A stretch of DNA of 64,000 bases. Source: Piscicola geometra (lineage: Eukaryota > Annelida > Clitellata > Hirudinida > Piscicolidae). Position 1 is the first letter of the stretch, and every line of letters starts with the position of its first letter. The position numbers were made by a program, and so were the translations under genes. Below, one piece after another: positions 11,101 through 20,218 of this stretch. The notes under the pieces were generated by a model. It saw only the letters and a list, made by a program, of their open reading frames with translations. It was not told the DNA's origin and did no database searches. The DNA is taken from positions 3,642,772 to 3,706,771 of the forward strand of contig OX030959.1 in the NCBI GenBank assembly GCA_943735955.1, given 5' to 3'.

Positions 11101-13051
11101 GAAAGGACAGAGCTTCATGCTGCACCAGATCAGGAAGATGATAGGTGGTGGGTGGCGTGCAATGGTCGGAGAGTGTGGTAGAAGGAAGTGTTTTTTGTTT
11201 AAGATTTTAGCGATAATTATTTGACATTTTAATTAATTCTTTTTTATTCATTAGGTTTTTTATATTTTATACAATTTATTTTTTACATTTTATATTTATT
11301 TATATTGTTTTTTTGTGTTGATATTTAATGATAGTATTCTTTTTATCTCATATTCTTTAAATACAATATTATCAATGCTGAGCAGGTCTTACGATGGCGA
11401 TCAGTAGAGGCTTTGTTGGTGTGGAGTACATCAAGCAAGCGTGGATGGCCAACAAGGTGGTTGATGTGTGGATGGGTGAATGGATGAGTGAATGGGCGGA
11501 TGAATATATGAATGAATGGGTGGATGAATGAATGATTGAATGGGTGGATGAATAAATGAATGGATAGATGGATGGATAAATGAATAAATTGATGAATAGC
11601 ATATATTTTATTTCATAACTTTTCATTCTTTTGTTTATTGAACTTTTTTCACCCAATTAAAATCATCCAACATCACCCATTCATCCACACTCACTCATTT
11701 ATTTACATCCATCCACCAAACGCCCACCAACCCACACCCATCCATCCATCCAGGCATGCATGCATGCATACCAGATCACCCATCCACATCTCTGCCTCCC
11801 AGATCGACATCCCAAAGGCTCCAGGCCTGGGCTTGATGCTGGAGACGGTGCATTACGAGGGTTACAACCGCAAGTATGGCGAAGATGGCTTGCATGACGT
11901 CATTGACTGGAGTGATTGTCAGGTGGGTGCTGATGATGATTATGGTGGGTGGTGATGATGATGATGGTCGATGGTGGTGATGATGATTGTGGTGGTGGTG
12001 GTGGTAGTGATTATGATGATAACGGTGGTGGTGGAGATGCGAGAAGTGTGTTAAGCGTGCTGGTGCAAAAAGTTAGATGGATGGCTGGATTGGAGTAGGG
12101 GTTAAGGTAATTTGGAATTTAATTAATGGGTTTTTAATATTTTTATTGATTTTGTACATTTACAATAATTTTATTTATTCATTTAATATTTTATTTCTAT
12201 TTAAATAAAGGAGAAAATTGACGAATTCAAGGAAAAGTACATCTTCTCAGAAATCTACAAGACGGAAGAAGAAGAAAAATCATATCCTTTGTCAATCCAT
12301 CAATTTTCAAATTCATGCAATTTAAGAAGATAATTTAATATAATTAATTAAGCTAATTAATTAAGCTAATTATTTTTACAATTATTAACCATATTAATTT
12401 TTATAATTTATTTAAATTGATAGATTTTAGTTATTAACTATATTACAATTTATAAATTAAACAATTATTTTAATTACTTGAAATGTATTTATTTAAATGG
12501 CGACTTAGGCTCCTTGACTAATTGCAACGATGATGAAGTGGTTGGTGACGTTGGGTATTCACAACTATGGGCTCATCTTGGGCCACAACGAGAACAGAAA
12601 TGCCCTTGTAGATGCCATGTTGCTGGTGAAGAAGGGCAAGGGAGGAGGAGAAGATGGGGAGGAGGGAAAGAAAGATGGTGGAGAAGATGGGAAGAAGGGA
12701 AATGAAGATGGTGGAGAAGATGGGGAGAAGGATGGTTCTCGGGAGGTTACAGAGGCAGGGGTGAATGAGCAAGAATCTGATGGAGGTGATAACATAGCTG
12801 CTGCTAAAAACAAAGCGAGTGGTGATGATAGTGAAAATGAAAAAGGCGGTAATACAGTAACTGAAAAGAAATTTGAAAGCGTAATTGATGAAGAAGACTA
12901 TAAAAAAGTTGAAGAAGTAAATGATGAAAAAAAAGTTGATGAATTAAGGTATAAATTTGAGGTTGAAAAAAAATCAGACGATTTTAATATTAAATCTGGA
13001 AGTAGAAATTCGACTACTGAAGATAATGTTGAATCTAAAGCATCTCTATAA
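5127..13051 (+). CDS. PUS1: tRNA pseudouridine synthase 1 (TruA/PUS1 family), 12 exons
   Basis: Pseudouridine synthase that isomerises uridines in tRNA and other RNAs. Exons: 5127 (or 5307)-5420, 5566-5639, 5803-5899, 6162-6230, 6729-6798, 7177-7290 (or 7277), 7702-7826, 11052-11145, 11386-11456, 11803-11922, 12211-12281, 12529-13051. From Met 5307 this gives 513 residues. Seen: a basic N-terminus (KGKKKGRK); [11 protein letters not shown]; the catalytic-Asp motif [14 protein letters not shown] in exon 4; [47 protein letters not shown]. The in-frame start at 5127 adds 60 residues beginning [18 protein letters not shown], which looks like a mitochondrial presequence; the Met at 5307 would give the nuclear form. 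The last intron is AT-AC, the exon 4/5 junction lacks GT-AG, and the exon 6 donor is uncertain. The C-terminus ends in an acidic Gly-Glu-Asp-Lys tail of simple-repeat origin. Confidence 0.93.
6269..6450 (+). mobile_element. tRNA-derived SINE, family A
   Basis: Full-length copy in PUS1 intron 4. The tRNA-like head ggcgagcgggttggcttaga carries an A-box-like block, followed by a B-box-like cttcgaatccc. Then come the family hairpins and the tail ttggcgcattataaataggc, which ends in an ATT-rich tract. It is about 90% like the copy at 54784 by eye. Confidence 0.88.
6590..7005. repeat. CATC array before, GATG array after PUS1 exon 5
   Basis: TCATCA repeats run to 6728, up to the 5' edge of exon 5. 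GATGATGATT/ATAATTATG repeats start right after the donor at 6799 and continue to about 7005. The exon is therefore bracketed by complementary arrays. Confidence 0.85.
7960..10760 (-). mobile_element. Non-LTR retrotransposon (LINE), 5'-truncated, in PUS1 intron 7
   Basis: On the minus strand a truncated AP-endonuclease is followed by a reverse transcriptase and a 3' UTR that ends with AATAAA, a short spacer and 9 As (7960-7968). Beyond the A-tail lies a CATC array. At the 5' side the endonuclease frame runs straight into another CAT array near 10740, so the N-terminal part of the domain is lost and replaced by simple repeat. Antisense to PUS1. The clade is probably in the CR1/Jockey group, but that is only an impression from the RT motifs. 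Confidence 0.9.
8169..10829 (-). pseudogene. LINE ORF2 (endonuclease-reverse transcriptase) with one in-frame stop
   Basis: The endonuclease part (10829-10047) shows [38 protein letters not shown] and LDRLYGS. The reverse-transcriptase part (10010-8169) shows [50 protein letters not shown] and the catalytic box KFADDTYLI. Both parts are in the same frame and separated by a single TAA at 10047-10049, so the copy is close to intact and fairly young. Residues upstream of HPDIIII are microsatellite translation (poly-Ile), not endonuclease. The missing N-terminus and the stop make it inactive as it stands. Confidence 0.9.
10775..10885 (-). mobile_element. tRNA-derived SINE, family B
   Basis: Read on the minus strand: gaacgggtagccgattgtgt, then taacaactctcg and ttggccaatgg, then a body with ttgccgcccatgtggc and gggttacacg. 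Both head and body match the copy at 27430-27600. It lies just 5' of the LINE, separated by a CAT array, with 10886-11051 consisting largely of CATC/CACC repeat up to the next exon. Confidence 0.65.
11457..11802. repeat. Inverted simple repeats filling PUS1 intron 9
   Basis: After the donor the intron is a GGATGAATGGGTGGATGA-type array (11460-11580). Before the acceptor it is a CATCCACC/CCATCCATCC array (11670-11775). The halves are complementary and could fold the intron into a long hairpin bringing the splice sites together. Confidence 0.85.
11928..12035. repeat. GATGGTGG array at the 5' end of PUS1 intron 10
   Basis: GATGATGATTATGGTGGGTGG-type repeat begins immediately after the donor. 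There is no matching CATC array at the 3' end of this intron. Confidence 0.8.
12282..12528 (+). other. U12-type AT-AC intron in PUS1
   Basis: The intron begins ATATCCTTTG, the U12 5' splice-site consensus. It contains a branch-site match CTCCTTGAC at 12510-12518 (consensus TTCCTTRAC; likely branch A 12517) and ends AC at 12528, 11 nt past the branch A. Splicing joins phase 2 TC to G, restoring [15 protein letters not shown], which matches the conserved PUS1 C-terminus. No GT-AG alternative restores this. Confidence 0.9.
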
Positions 13052-13100
13052 AAATATTTTTACAAATTTTTTTGATTTAAAAAGTTTTTCAGTCAAATTA

Positions 13101-13106
13101 AATAAA
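13101..13106 (+). terminator. Candidate PUS1 polyadenylation signal
   Basis: AATAAA 50 bases after the PUS1 stop codon. It is a plausible poly(A) signal by position and motif only. Confidence 0.5.
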
Positions 13107-13358
13107 AACATAGCGCCTTGTTAAATATTTCTACCTTAGATTCACTTTCTTTTTAAATCCAAGTTTCTCTAACGGTTAGAGTCTAACCAGACTTATAATA
13201 TTAAACACATTTAATGAAAAGACTTTTAATAAGTGTATTGTTTCAAATAAATATTTTATCTAATGTTTTATTAATGACTCTTCAACAGTAGCAGATTATA
13301 TTGGGACAGAAGAACCTAAAATCTTGGTTCTTTATTTTCTCTTGCAAACTCTTCTTTA

Positions 13359-15636
13359 ATGAGAGGTTTTTTCAGCAAGCTTCGAATCATGTCTAACTTT
13401 TATGCCGTCAGAAAAGGAAGAGTTACAGGAGTATTTTCCACATGGTAAGGAAGTTGAGCTACATCCCTTTATGAATTTATTCTTTTCATTTCTGATTCAT
13501 TTGGAAATATTTTTACCAATTTTAAAAGCATCAATTTATTATATAATTTCAAAATTATCATAAAAAATTTTTTTTCGAATTCTACCCACCATCTCAATTA
13601 ATTCACATTTCATCCTCCATCCATACTTTTGGATTCCAAAGGAATGAGTGTGAAACACAAGTGAAAGGCTTCACAGGTGCTGTGTTCAAGAAGTTTTCAT
13701 CTCAACTTGAAGCCCTTGCTTTTGTAAATGCTGTCAAAGCCACTAGTTCTGGTGAGTTGACCTTCAACTATTAATTCATAAATCAATTTTAAATATTAAA
13801 CTTTAAGAGAAAAAAAAATTTAATAAAAAGTAATAAAATGTTTCAAAAAAGTAAATACATTAAATTCTTTCAGTCTCTGCCATACTAAAACGCAAGAGAT
13901 CTTCAGCAACGTCAACGTCAACATCAGATACTACATTGGCAAGCACTACTTATAAAACATCAGAAGCCAAAAAGGCAAAAATTCAAGAAGATTTCAAAGA
14001 AAGTATTAATGGTTTAATAATTTTATTTTTACAATGTTATAATAAATTATAATAATAAATAAAATAAATTATAAAGTATAATAATGAATATAGTGATATA
14101 TAAATAGAAAAATGACTTAAGTTATTTTTCACCCTTCTTAAAAACCTTCCAATTAATCAATCTAAATATTTATATAGCGCTTTTTTTAAACCTTTGGCCA
14201 TTTCTTAGATCTGCCAGTAGTGTACACCGACGGTAGTTGTCTGTCCAATGGGAGGGGAGATGCCAAGGCTGGACTGGGAGTTTACTGGGGACCCGAGCAC
14301 CCTGAGTCAGTGCTGGTGGTGTGGTGTTGGAGGGGATGTGTCATGCTGGTAACGTGGTATAAAAGGGGTGGTTTGGCGTAGGGTTGAGAATGGTGGGCTA
14401 GTGTTAGGGTGGTGTTGTTATAGTGTACAGTGCAGTAACCTAGGTGTACCATTTGATGTTATTAAAATAGCTTCAACAAAATGTACGATTGTTTTTATTG
14501 TTTAGAATAAAATATTCCATATAAATGGCAATACACCTAAAACTATTGATACATTCTGATTCTATGATGCAATTTTGCAGTAACTTGAGCGAAAAACTTG
14601 AAGGCAAAAAAACAAACAACAGAGCAGAAATACTGGTTAGCTGAATAATTTGGAATGGGCTTTTCTATTTTTAAACTATATATTTTCAAAGTTTTCTTCA
14701 CATTTTATAAAAAATGAACAAAAAATAACTAAACGGTTAAATTTTAAATAAACAACCACTTCAATCCAACTAAGGCAGTGTGTAGGGCGCTGGAACAGGC
14801 GAAAGACAAAGAATTGAAGGCGCTCGAGATCAGAACTGACTCCATGTTCCTTATCAACTGTCTGTTCTCGAGTATTTGTGTGAATATTTTTATCATCTAA
14901 ATATTTTATTCTAATAAGTATTACTCGGTGGATAGATTAATCTATATTATATTAAGTCTGCATGAAGTAGTCTCTATACTGAATAGATGATAATGAACCT
15001 AATTAATCAGGCTATTCATCAATTTATCTATCAAAACAATCAAAAACACTATCCATTCACCGTGAATCTATCCATGCATGCATCCACACATTCATTTCTG
15101 CATTCATTCATATATCCATCTATCCATCTATGCATTCGTCCATGAATCGATCCATTCATGCATGCATGCATGCACCAGGCGTGGAGAAGTGGATGAAAAA
15201 GTGGAAGAGTAATGGATGGATGTTGTCGACAGGAAAAGCAGTCATCAACAGAGAGGAGCTGGAAAGACTGGACGCATGTATGCAGAAGATTGCCGTCAAA
15301 TTCGTTAGTGATGGCGAACTTTTTTATAGTTAATGCCTTGCATAGTAATGATATGCAGCATCTTTATTTAATACCTGGTACTGCATTTAGTTTGTATTCA
15401 TTTTATTAAATCCGGTTTTTATAAATTATACATCATCCTATTGTACTTTTTTGTACACCTTTCACTATTTTGTACACAATCCTGCTTTACTAAATTGTAC
15501 ATCATCTTGTACTAAAATGTACTGCAACTAGATGTACAAGACTTGCAATGTACGGCAGGTGCACGTGAAGGCTCACAAGGGTCTCCATGGCAACGAAGAA
15601 GCCGATAGGCTCGCTAACCTGGGTGCAAGGATGTGA
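13359..15636 (+). CDS. RNASEH1: Ribonuclease H1, 8 exons
   Basis: Cleaves the RNA strand of RNA-DNA hybrids. Exons: 13359-13444, 13642-13751, 13874-14011, 14209-14305, 14581-14635, 14775-14859, 15179-15303, 15559-15636; all phases agree and give 257 residues. The N-terminal hybrid-binding domain shows [17 protein letters not shown] and [15 protein letters not shown] Ser/Thr/Lys linker (exon 3) follows. The catalytic domain has all acidic residues: YTDGS (Asp), NNRAE (Glu), RTDSMF (Asp), and [14 protein letters not shown] (His and Asp). The length fits the family (human 286). Two in-frame Mets, 13359 and 13389, could give mitochondrial ([10 protein letters not shown]) and nuclear forms as in vertebrates; a TAA lies upstream in frame. 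It starts 307 bp after PUS1 on the same strand. Confidence 0.95.
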
Positions 15637-16215
15637 TCCATCATCATCATCATCATCGTGGTCATCATCACTCTCATAACGGTTATGATAATGATCAATT
15701 TTGTGTTCATCATCGTTTCACTGTATATACATTTTCATAAATGTATCTTGAACTATCATTGCCATCTTTATTATAATGTATCTATATAGCATCTGAATAG
15801 TTTTGTGATCAAGACAACTTTTAGAATCTGTCTTTGCGAGATATTCAGCTGTCATTGTATGCATTAAAAAATATGTAAATTAAATAACGTCATTTTATGG
15901 AATAAAAAAATATGTAAATTAAATAACGTCATTTTATGGAATTAAAAACATATGTAAACTAAATAGGGTCATTAAATAAATCAGATGAGGTTTAATCAAG
16001 CGCCACTAAGTGACTCGGTAACGACTGTCTATATGAACTAAGGACATAATGTCTTATGCTTGTAGAATAAAAAGCTCGATTCAAACAAGGAAATAACAGA
16101 AAGTTTAAAATAATATGATCAATAAACTGCACGATAATAATTATAAAATACACTAAAAGAAGAAAATTAGGGCAATATTGTAAATGAAGGTAGTAAGATG
16201 AGAAAAATAGATTTG
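15637..16215. other. Convergent 3' ends of RNASEH1 and Neuralized
   Basis: Tail-to-tail spacer holding both 3' UTRs, a short CATCAT run at 15640-15670 and a 39-bp minisatellite at 15866-15985. Confidence 0.7.
15866..15985. repeat. 39-bp minisatellite, about 2.6 copies
   Basis: The unit beginning tatgtaaattaaataacgtc recurs at 15872, 15911 and (diverged) 15951. Confidence 0.8.
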
Positions 16216-19200
16216 TTAGGAGCGGTAAATCTTTACAATATCTTTGATTTCCTTCCGGCAAATGGGGCAGTAGGGCGTAGGGCTGTTGATGACGTCAGTG
16301 GCACACGAGTGACACAAACACATGTGACCACACGTGTACAAGACAGTGTCTGGGGGGAGGTCAAGGCATATAGAACATTCTGGAGAGTTGGGAGGCTGGT
16401 CGATTGACGATCGTTGGGTACTGTTTGTTGTTAGTGTCTCACAGGGTTGTTGCTTTGCGGCTTCTTTGAGCGATTGGATTTGTTGTAGCAGTTGTTGCAC
16501 GTCTTGTTGCCTCATTGGCGAAATTGATTGCGAGAAGTCCGTTGGGATTGAGAGGTTGCGAATGTCTTTGGTTTCGTTTGGATGCGATGTGGGAGAAGTA
16601 GTAGTGCTTGATGGAAGGTTTGTGAGGCTGTGGTTGAGAGGAATTGTTCGTTGATCTGAAGGAGCGGTAGATACAGGAATGGCAAGGTCTTGTGATCGGT
16701 TTTTCGGATGAAATGGAACGGGAGGTAGTTGAGATGTCGATGAAGGAAGAATTACTAAAGAAGGGGGTGGTTGAGATGGGATAGGCGGTGAATGGGATGG
16801 AGAAGCGGGTGGATATGAAGAAGAAGAAAATGGATTTAACGGGACAGAAGACGAATGGGTCGGATTGATGGAACGGTCTGACGGGCTTTTGGAAAGAGTG
16901 GAAAGAAGTCGTGGTGGTAAAGGAATGAGAGGGGCTGTCAGAGATGACGGTAGGTCCATGGATAGAAAAATAGGAGTGGCAGGGGGGTTCGTTGTGGCTT
17001 GTGGGGAGATGAAGATAGAGGGCCTTGGAGGAATTTTGGGTCGGAGACTGTTGGTGGAGTTTCTTCTCGCTTCACCGTTTCTTTTGAGGGCTTGTTCTGC
17101 GATGTCGATGCTGGATGAAATGGTTAATGGCGGAGTGGGGCTGGGTCTGGCTGGAATGGTGATGGTGTCGTCGAATCTTTGGAAACTATTGGAATTTCTT
17201 ACAGTTGTGTCCCTTTTAACTGACTGTCTTTTCGTTACTCCTTTTAATTAATATTTATAAATTCAAAATAAATAAATTCGAGTTTTTTATAAAATAGCGA
17301 ATTTGTTTACACTAAAAATTCATTTATAAGCAACAAAAAATACAAAACAAAAAAACAACATTTTTCAGCCATCAACGCACCAAGACACGTGATGGAACGC
17401 ACACATCCGGTAAGATCGAAGAACATCCACATGGGCACTGACGGATCTACGTGCACGATCGTCTTTTCCTCGCTGCCCTTGCGCACCATGCTCACCCTCC
17501 CCCTCCTACTCAACGGGAACGACAGCTCGTCACCCGGCAAGGGACTCTTCATCACGTCTCTCACATATACCCAGTAGTCACCACGGTCCAGCAGGTCATC
17601 GCCATCATCGGGCAGAACACCTACCTCGGCAGGGTTCGACACGGTCATGCCGAAGCCTAAACCTTTCTTCGAGCAAGAGTCTATTGCGTTAATGGAGACT
17701 ATGACTGCTTCGTCGACAAGGATGGGTCGTTGTGTGAACACATAGGCGTTGTTGTTGGTGGAGTTTGCCGTTCGCGACGCTGAGAGCTGGTCGGGCGTGA
17801 GGGAAACGTTTTTGCCGATCGTTGTGTGGAAAGTCAGCGATGTTTTGGTGTCTCTATTATGCTGCGTGGTGTTGTTGGGGGTGGATGAAGAAGGCATGAG
17901 ATGGTGGTGGGTGGGCGAAAAATAAGAAGGGTGGATATTGTGCTTCACAGGAAATTGATCAAGTGTCGAGAGTGGCAGTTTGAAAAACTTTGAAAAATCA
18001 GTGATCGCCGTCAATTGAGAAGCTTGGTTTTGTGAAGATAGTTGGTTATCGTTTAAAGCCTCTCCCGAAGTGTTTGAGACTTCACTTTCTTCTAGTTTAT
18101 TGCAACTTAGAGCCCTTCTTATCTTCTCATTTTCATCTTTTCTACCATTTCTTTCTGCATCTTTGCTGACATTTTCGAGGGATTTGTATATCTGGGACAC
18201 ATTTTGAGCCTTCATCAGCTCTGGAGGCACTGAAGCTAAGATTGGAATCAGTTCGTCTGTGAAAGTTTATCAGAATAAATAATTTTTTATTTAATTTTTT
18301 TCCATATTTTAATAAATCTTTCTAGGTTTACTTTAATCCTAGTATAAATTTCTATTGAAAAAGGTATTCATATTTAGAAATAATACTTGGAATAGTTTAT
18401 TTTCAAAACTGTACATTTAAACTGAAGGCCATTTAATTTACAAAAGTGTTCACTCACTTTCAAGCCTCAGTACAACATTCTTTCCAAAGACGTCGAGCAC
18501 AGCCCACTGTGGAGTGTTCACGTGGAGACCTTCCAGCAACAACATTTTCTCTCGAATTCTTCCCTTTTTGTACCATCCAAACATCACTTCTCCACTGTCG
18601 GCGTACTGGAAAAACAGCAGATTGTCTTTCTGGAGGCTCTTTTTAGGCAGCATTTTCAACTTGAGTGAATTCAAGTTGTTCAAGATCATGCCTTCAAATT
18701 CTGATGCATTGATGTGTTCAGGGTTGATGCTGGTGATGCCAAACTTCAAAGTTCCCTTGTGGAACATTGCAACTTTGACACATATAATTTCATTCCTCAT
18801 TAGGGGTCTGTCACTCACTACTGTAGCCCTTCCATGGTCGAACTTTCGGAAAAACAACTGGTTTGGAGAGATGTGGAGACCCTTGTCAAAGTCATAGTTG
18901 AACTTCAAGGGGTACTGGCATTGCTCTTCGCTTACTGGAAGAAGATGGAGGATTAAATCATTTTAAGAAGTTGAGATATGTATGAAAAAACAATTATATA
19001 AAAGATTCTTGAAGATTGTGCCTAGCTGTGGAGCTGTAAAGCTTTTTATGTAACTCAATGTTATTTTAACTAATTTTGGTTAAATTTGTAATTTTAAATT
19101 TAAAAATATAATTTTAACATTTTAGCTTGACATTATTTAATCAATTTCACTCAAATAGTTAATGATTTATATTTAAGTCTTAAATTTTAAGATCATTCCT

Positions 19201-19478
19201 TTGTATGATCATGATAAACCTTGAAATAACTTCAATATATTATATGTAAATTATAAAACTAAATTTAAATGTTTATAAGTTATATAGGTTTTGGATTTTT
19301 GATGATATTTGAGGATCAATGCTTTTTAAATTTTAATATAAGGCTTATATTTTGTAAATATCCGGTTATTAAAAACAAATCTCTTATTAATATATTTTAT
19401 ACATGAAAATAAATAATCTCATTCAATAAAAAAATTTTCACTTTTAAAGTCATGTTCTTCGCTTTGGTTGTTACCCAT
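16216..19478 (-). CDS. neur: Neuralized-like E3 ubiquitin ligase (NHR1-NHR2-RING), 4 exons
   Basis: RING ubiquitin ligase that in flies and vertebrates binds and ubiquitinates Notch ligands (Delta/Jagged) to drive their endocytosis. Exons (minus): 19478-19442, 18934-18458, 18256-17381, 17240-16216; phases agree and give 804 residues. The tiny first exon encodes MGNNQSEEHDFK, an MGNN start like vertebrate NEURL1 and a possible N-myristoylation signal. NHR1 covers about residues 25-170 (GLHISPNQLFFRKFDHGRA, ICVKVAMF, LKFGITSINPEH). NHR2 covers about 310-463 (LTFHTTIGKNVSLTPDQLSA, GLGFGMTVSNPAEV, DRGDYWVYV, WMFFDLTGCV). A Pro/Ser-rich linker leads to a C-terminal C3HC4 RING (CSICLDLPPD, CGHMCLCHSC, CPICRKEI). 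The gap of about 140 residues between the NHRs is low-complexity. Confidence 0.93.
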
Positions 19479-19638
19479 TAGAAAGGACCAGAATTCATCG
19501 GAAACCTCTTATGATTAAATAAGAGTAAATACAGGTGAACATGGTCTCACTAACGTCTCTAGCAACCACCACTCAAACATATAAATAGAACGTAATTAAG
19601 TTTTTTCAAATATAAAATTCAATTCGCAAGGTTCTTTT
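19479..19638 (-). promoter_or_regulatory. Short spacer: receptor 3' end and Neuralized 5' region
   Basis: Only 160 bp separate the receptor stop codon (19639-19641) from the Neuralized start (19478) on the same strand. It holds a TATA-like tatttatatg and a pyrimidine-rich stretch ending in AG (catttaatcataag type). It must contain the receptor 3' UTR and either the Neuralized promoter or a trans-splice site. Confidence 0.45.
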
Positions 19639-20218
19639 TCAATTTTCAAGACTGAGACGATCGTTCTTATTGGAATGGATAGGACAGGAGTGAATTTGGT
19701 TTTGTGCAGAAACATCCACACAGGATGGAGCAAGAAACGATTTGCTGGTGTTGCACTTTTTGCGGTCAGGATAAAATTGCTTGGACCACGTCACTTTGAG
19801 GTAAGCTTTCACCGAAGACTTTTTAACGTTTGTTTTGTCTGGCTTTTTGTAATCCGGTTTTATGAAATGAGAGTCGAGAGTTGGCGTTGTTGAAATTTTA
19901 GGTTCTGGGTTGAAGTGGTAGCAAATGTGTGAGGGCCCTGAATCGAAGTGGTTTCCGATCTGTAGAGAGCTCAGTCTGCTCTTGTCGATGACGGAGTAGG
20001 GAGAGATGGCCTTGTTGTCTTGCAGGGGATTCCTGCTGATGGGCAGCAGACTTTCCTTATCGAAAGCCTCTGAGTAGATTTTATTGGCGTCTTTTTCCAA
20101 AGCAAAAACGTCTTTGTTGCAATTTGCAATGAATTCTCGCTGGTGTGCTTCGTTGAAATCTGTGTGCTTGATGCGTTGTGACATCGGATTCAATTTGCCT
20201 TCCTTCCTGCTACCGCCC
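19639..20218 (-). CDS. Receptor last exon: cytoplasmic tail
   Basis: Acceptor aattcattacag; begins in phase 2 and joins the TM exon as ARNR-GGSRKEGKLNPMSQ. The 192-residue tail is polar and Lys/Ser/Asn-rich with several Tyr (for example NKIYSEAF, ISPYSVI) and ends NDRLSLEN before TGA. No catalytic domain or known docking motif is certain. It was first considered as a Neuralized exon, but its phase fits the receptor only. Confidence 0.75.

Noticed and set aside
18514..18897. Plus-strand 127-codon open frame
   Set aside because: Antisense shadow of the Neuralized NHR1 exon.
19639..20218. Assignment of this exon to the Neuralized gene
   Set aside because: Its acceptor phase matches the receptor TM exon, while Neuralized has its own MGNN start exon at 19478 that joins NHR1 in phase.
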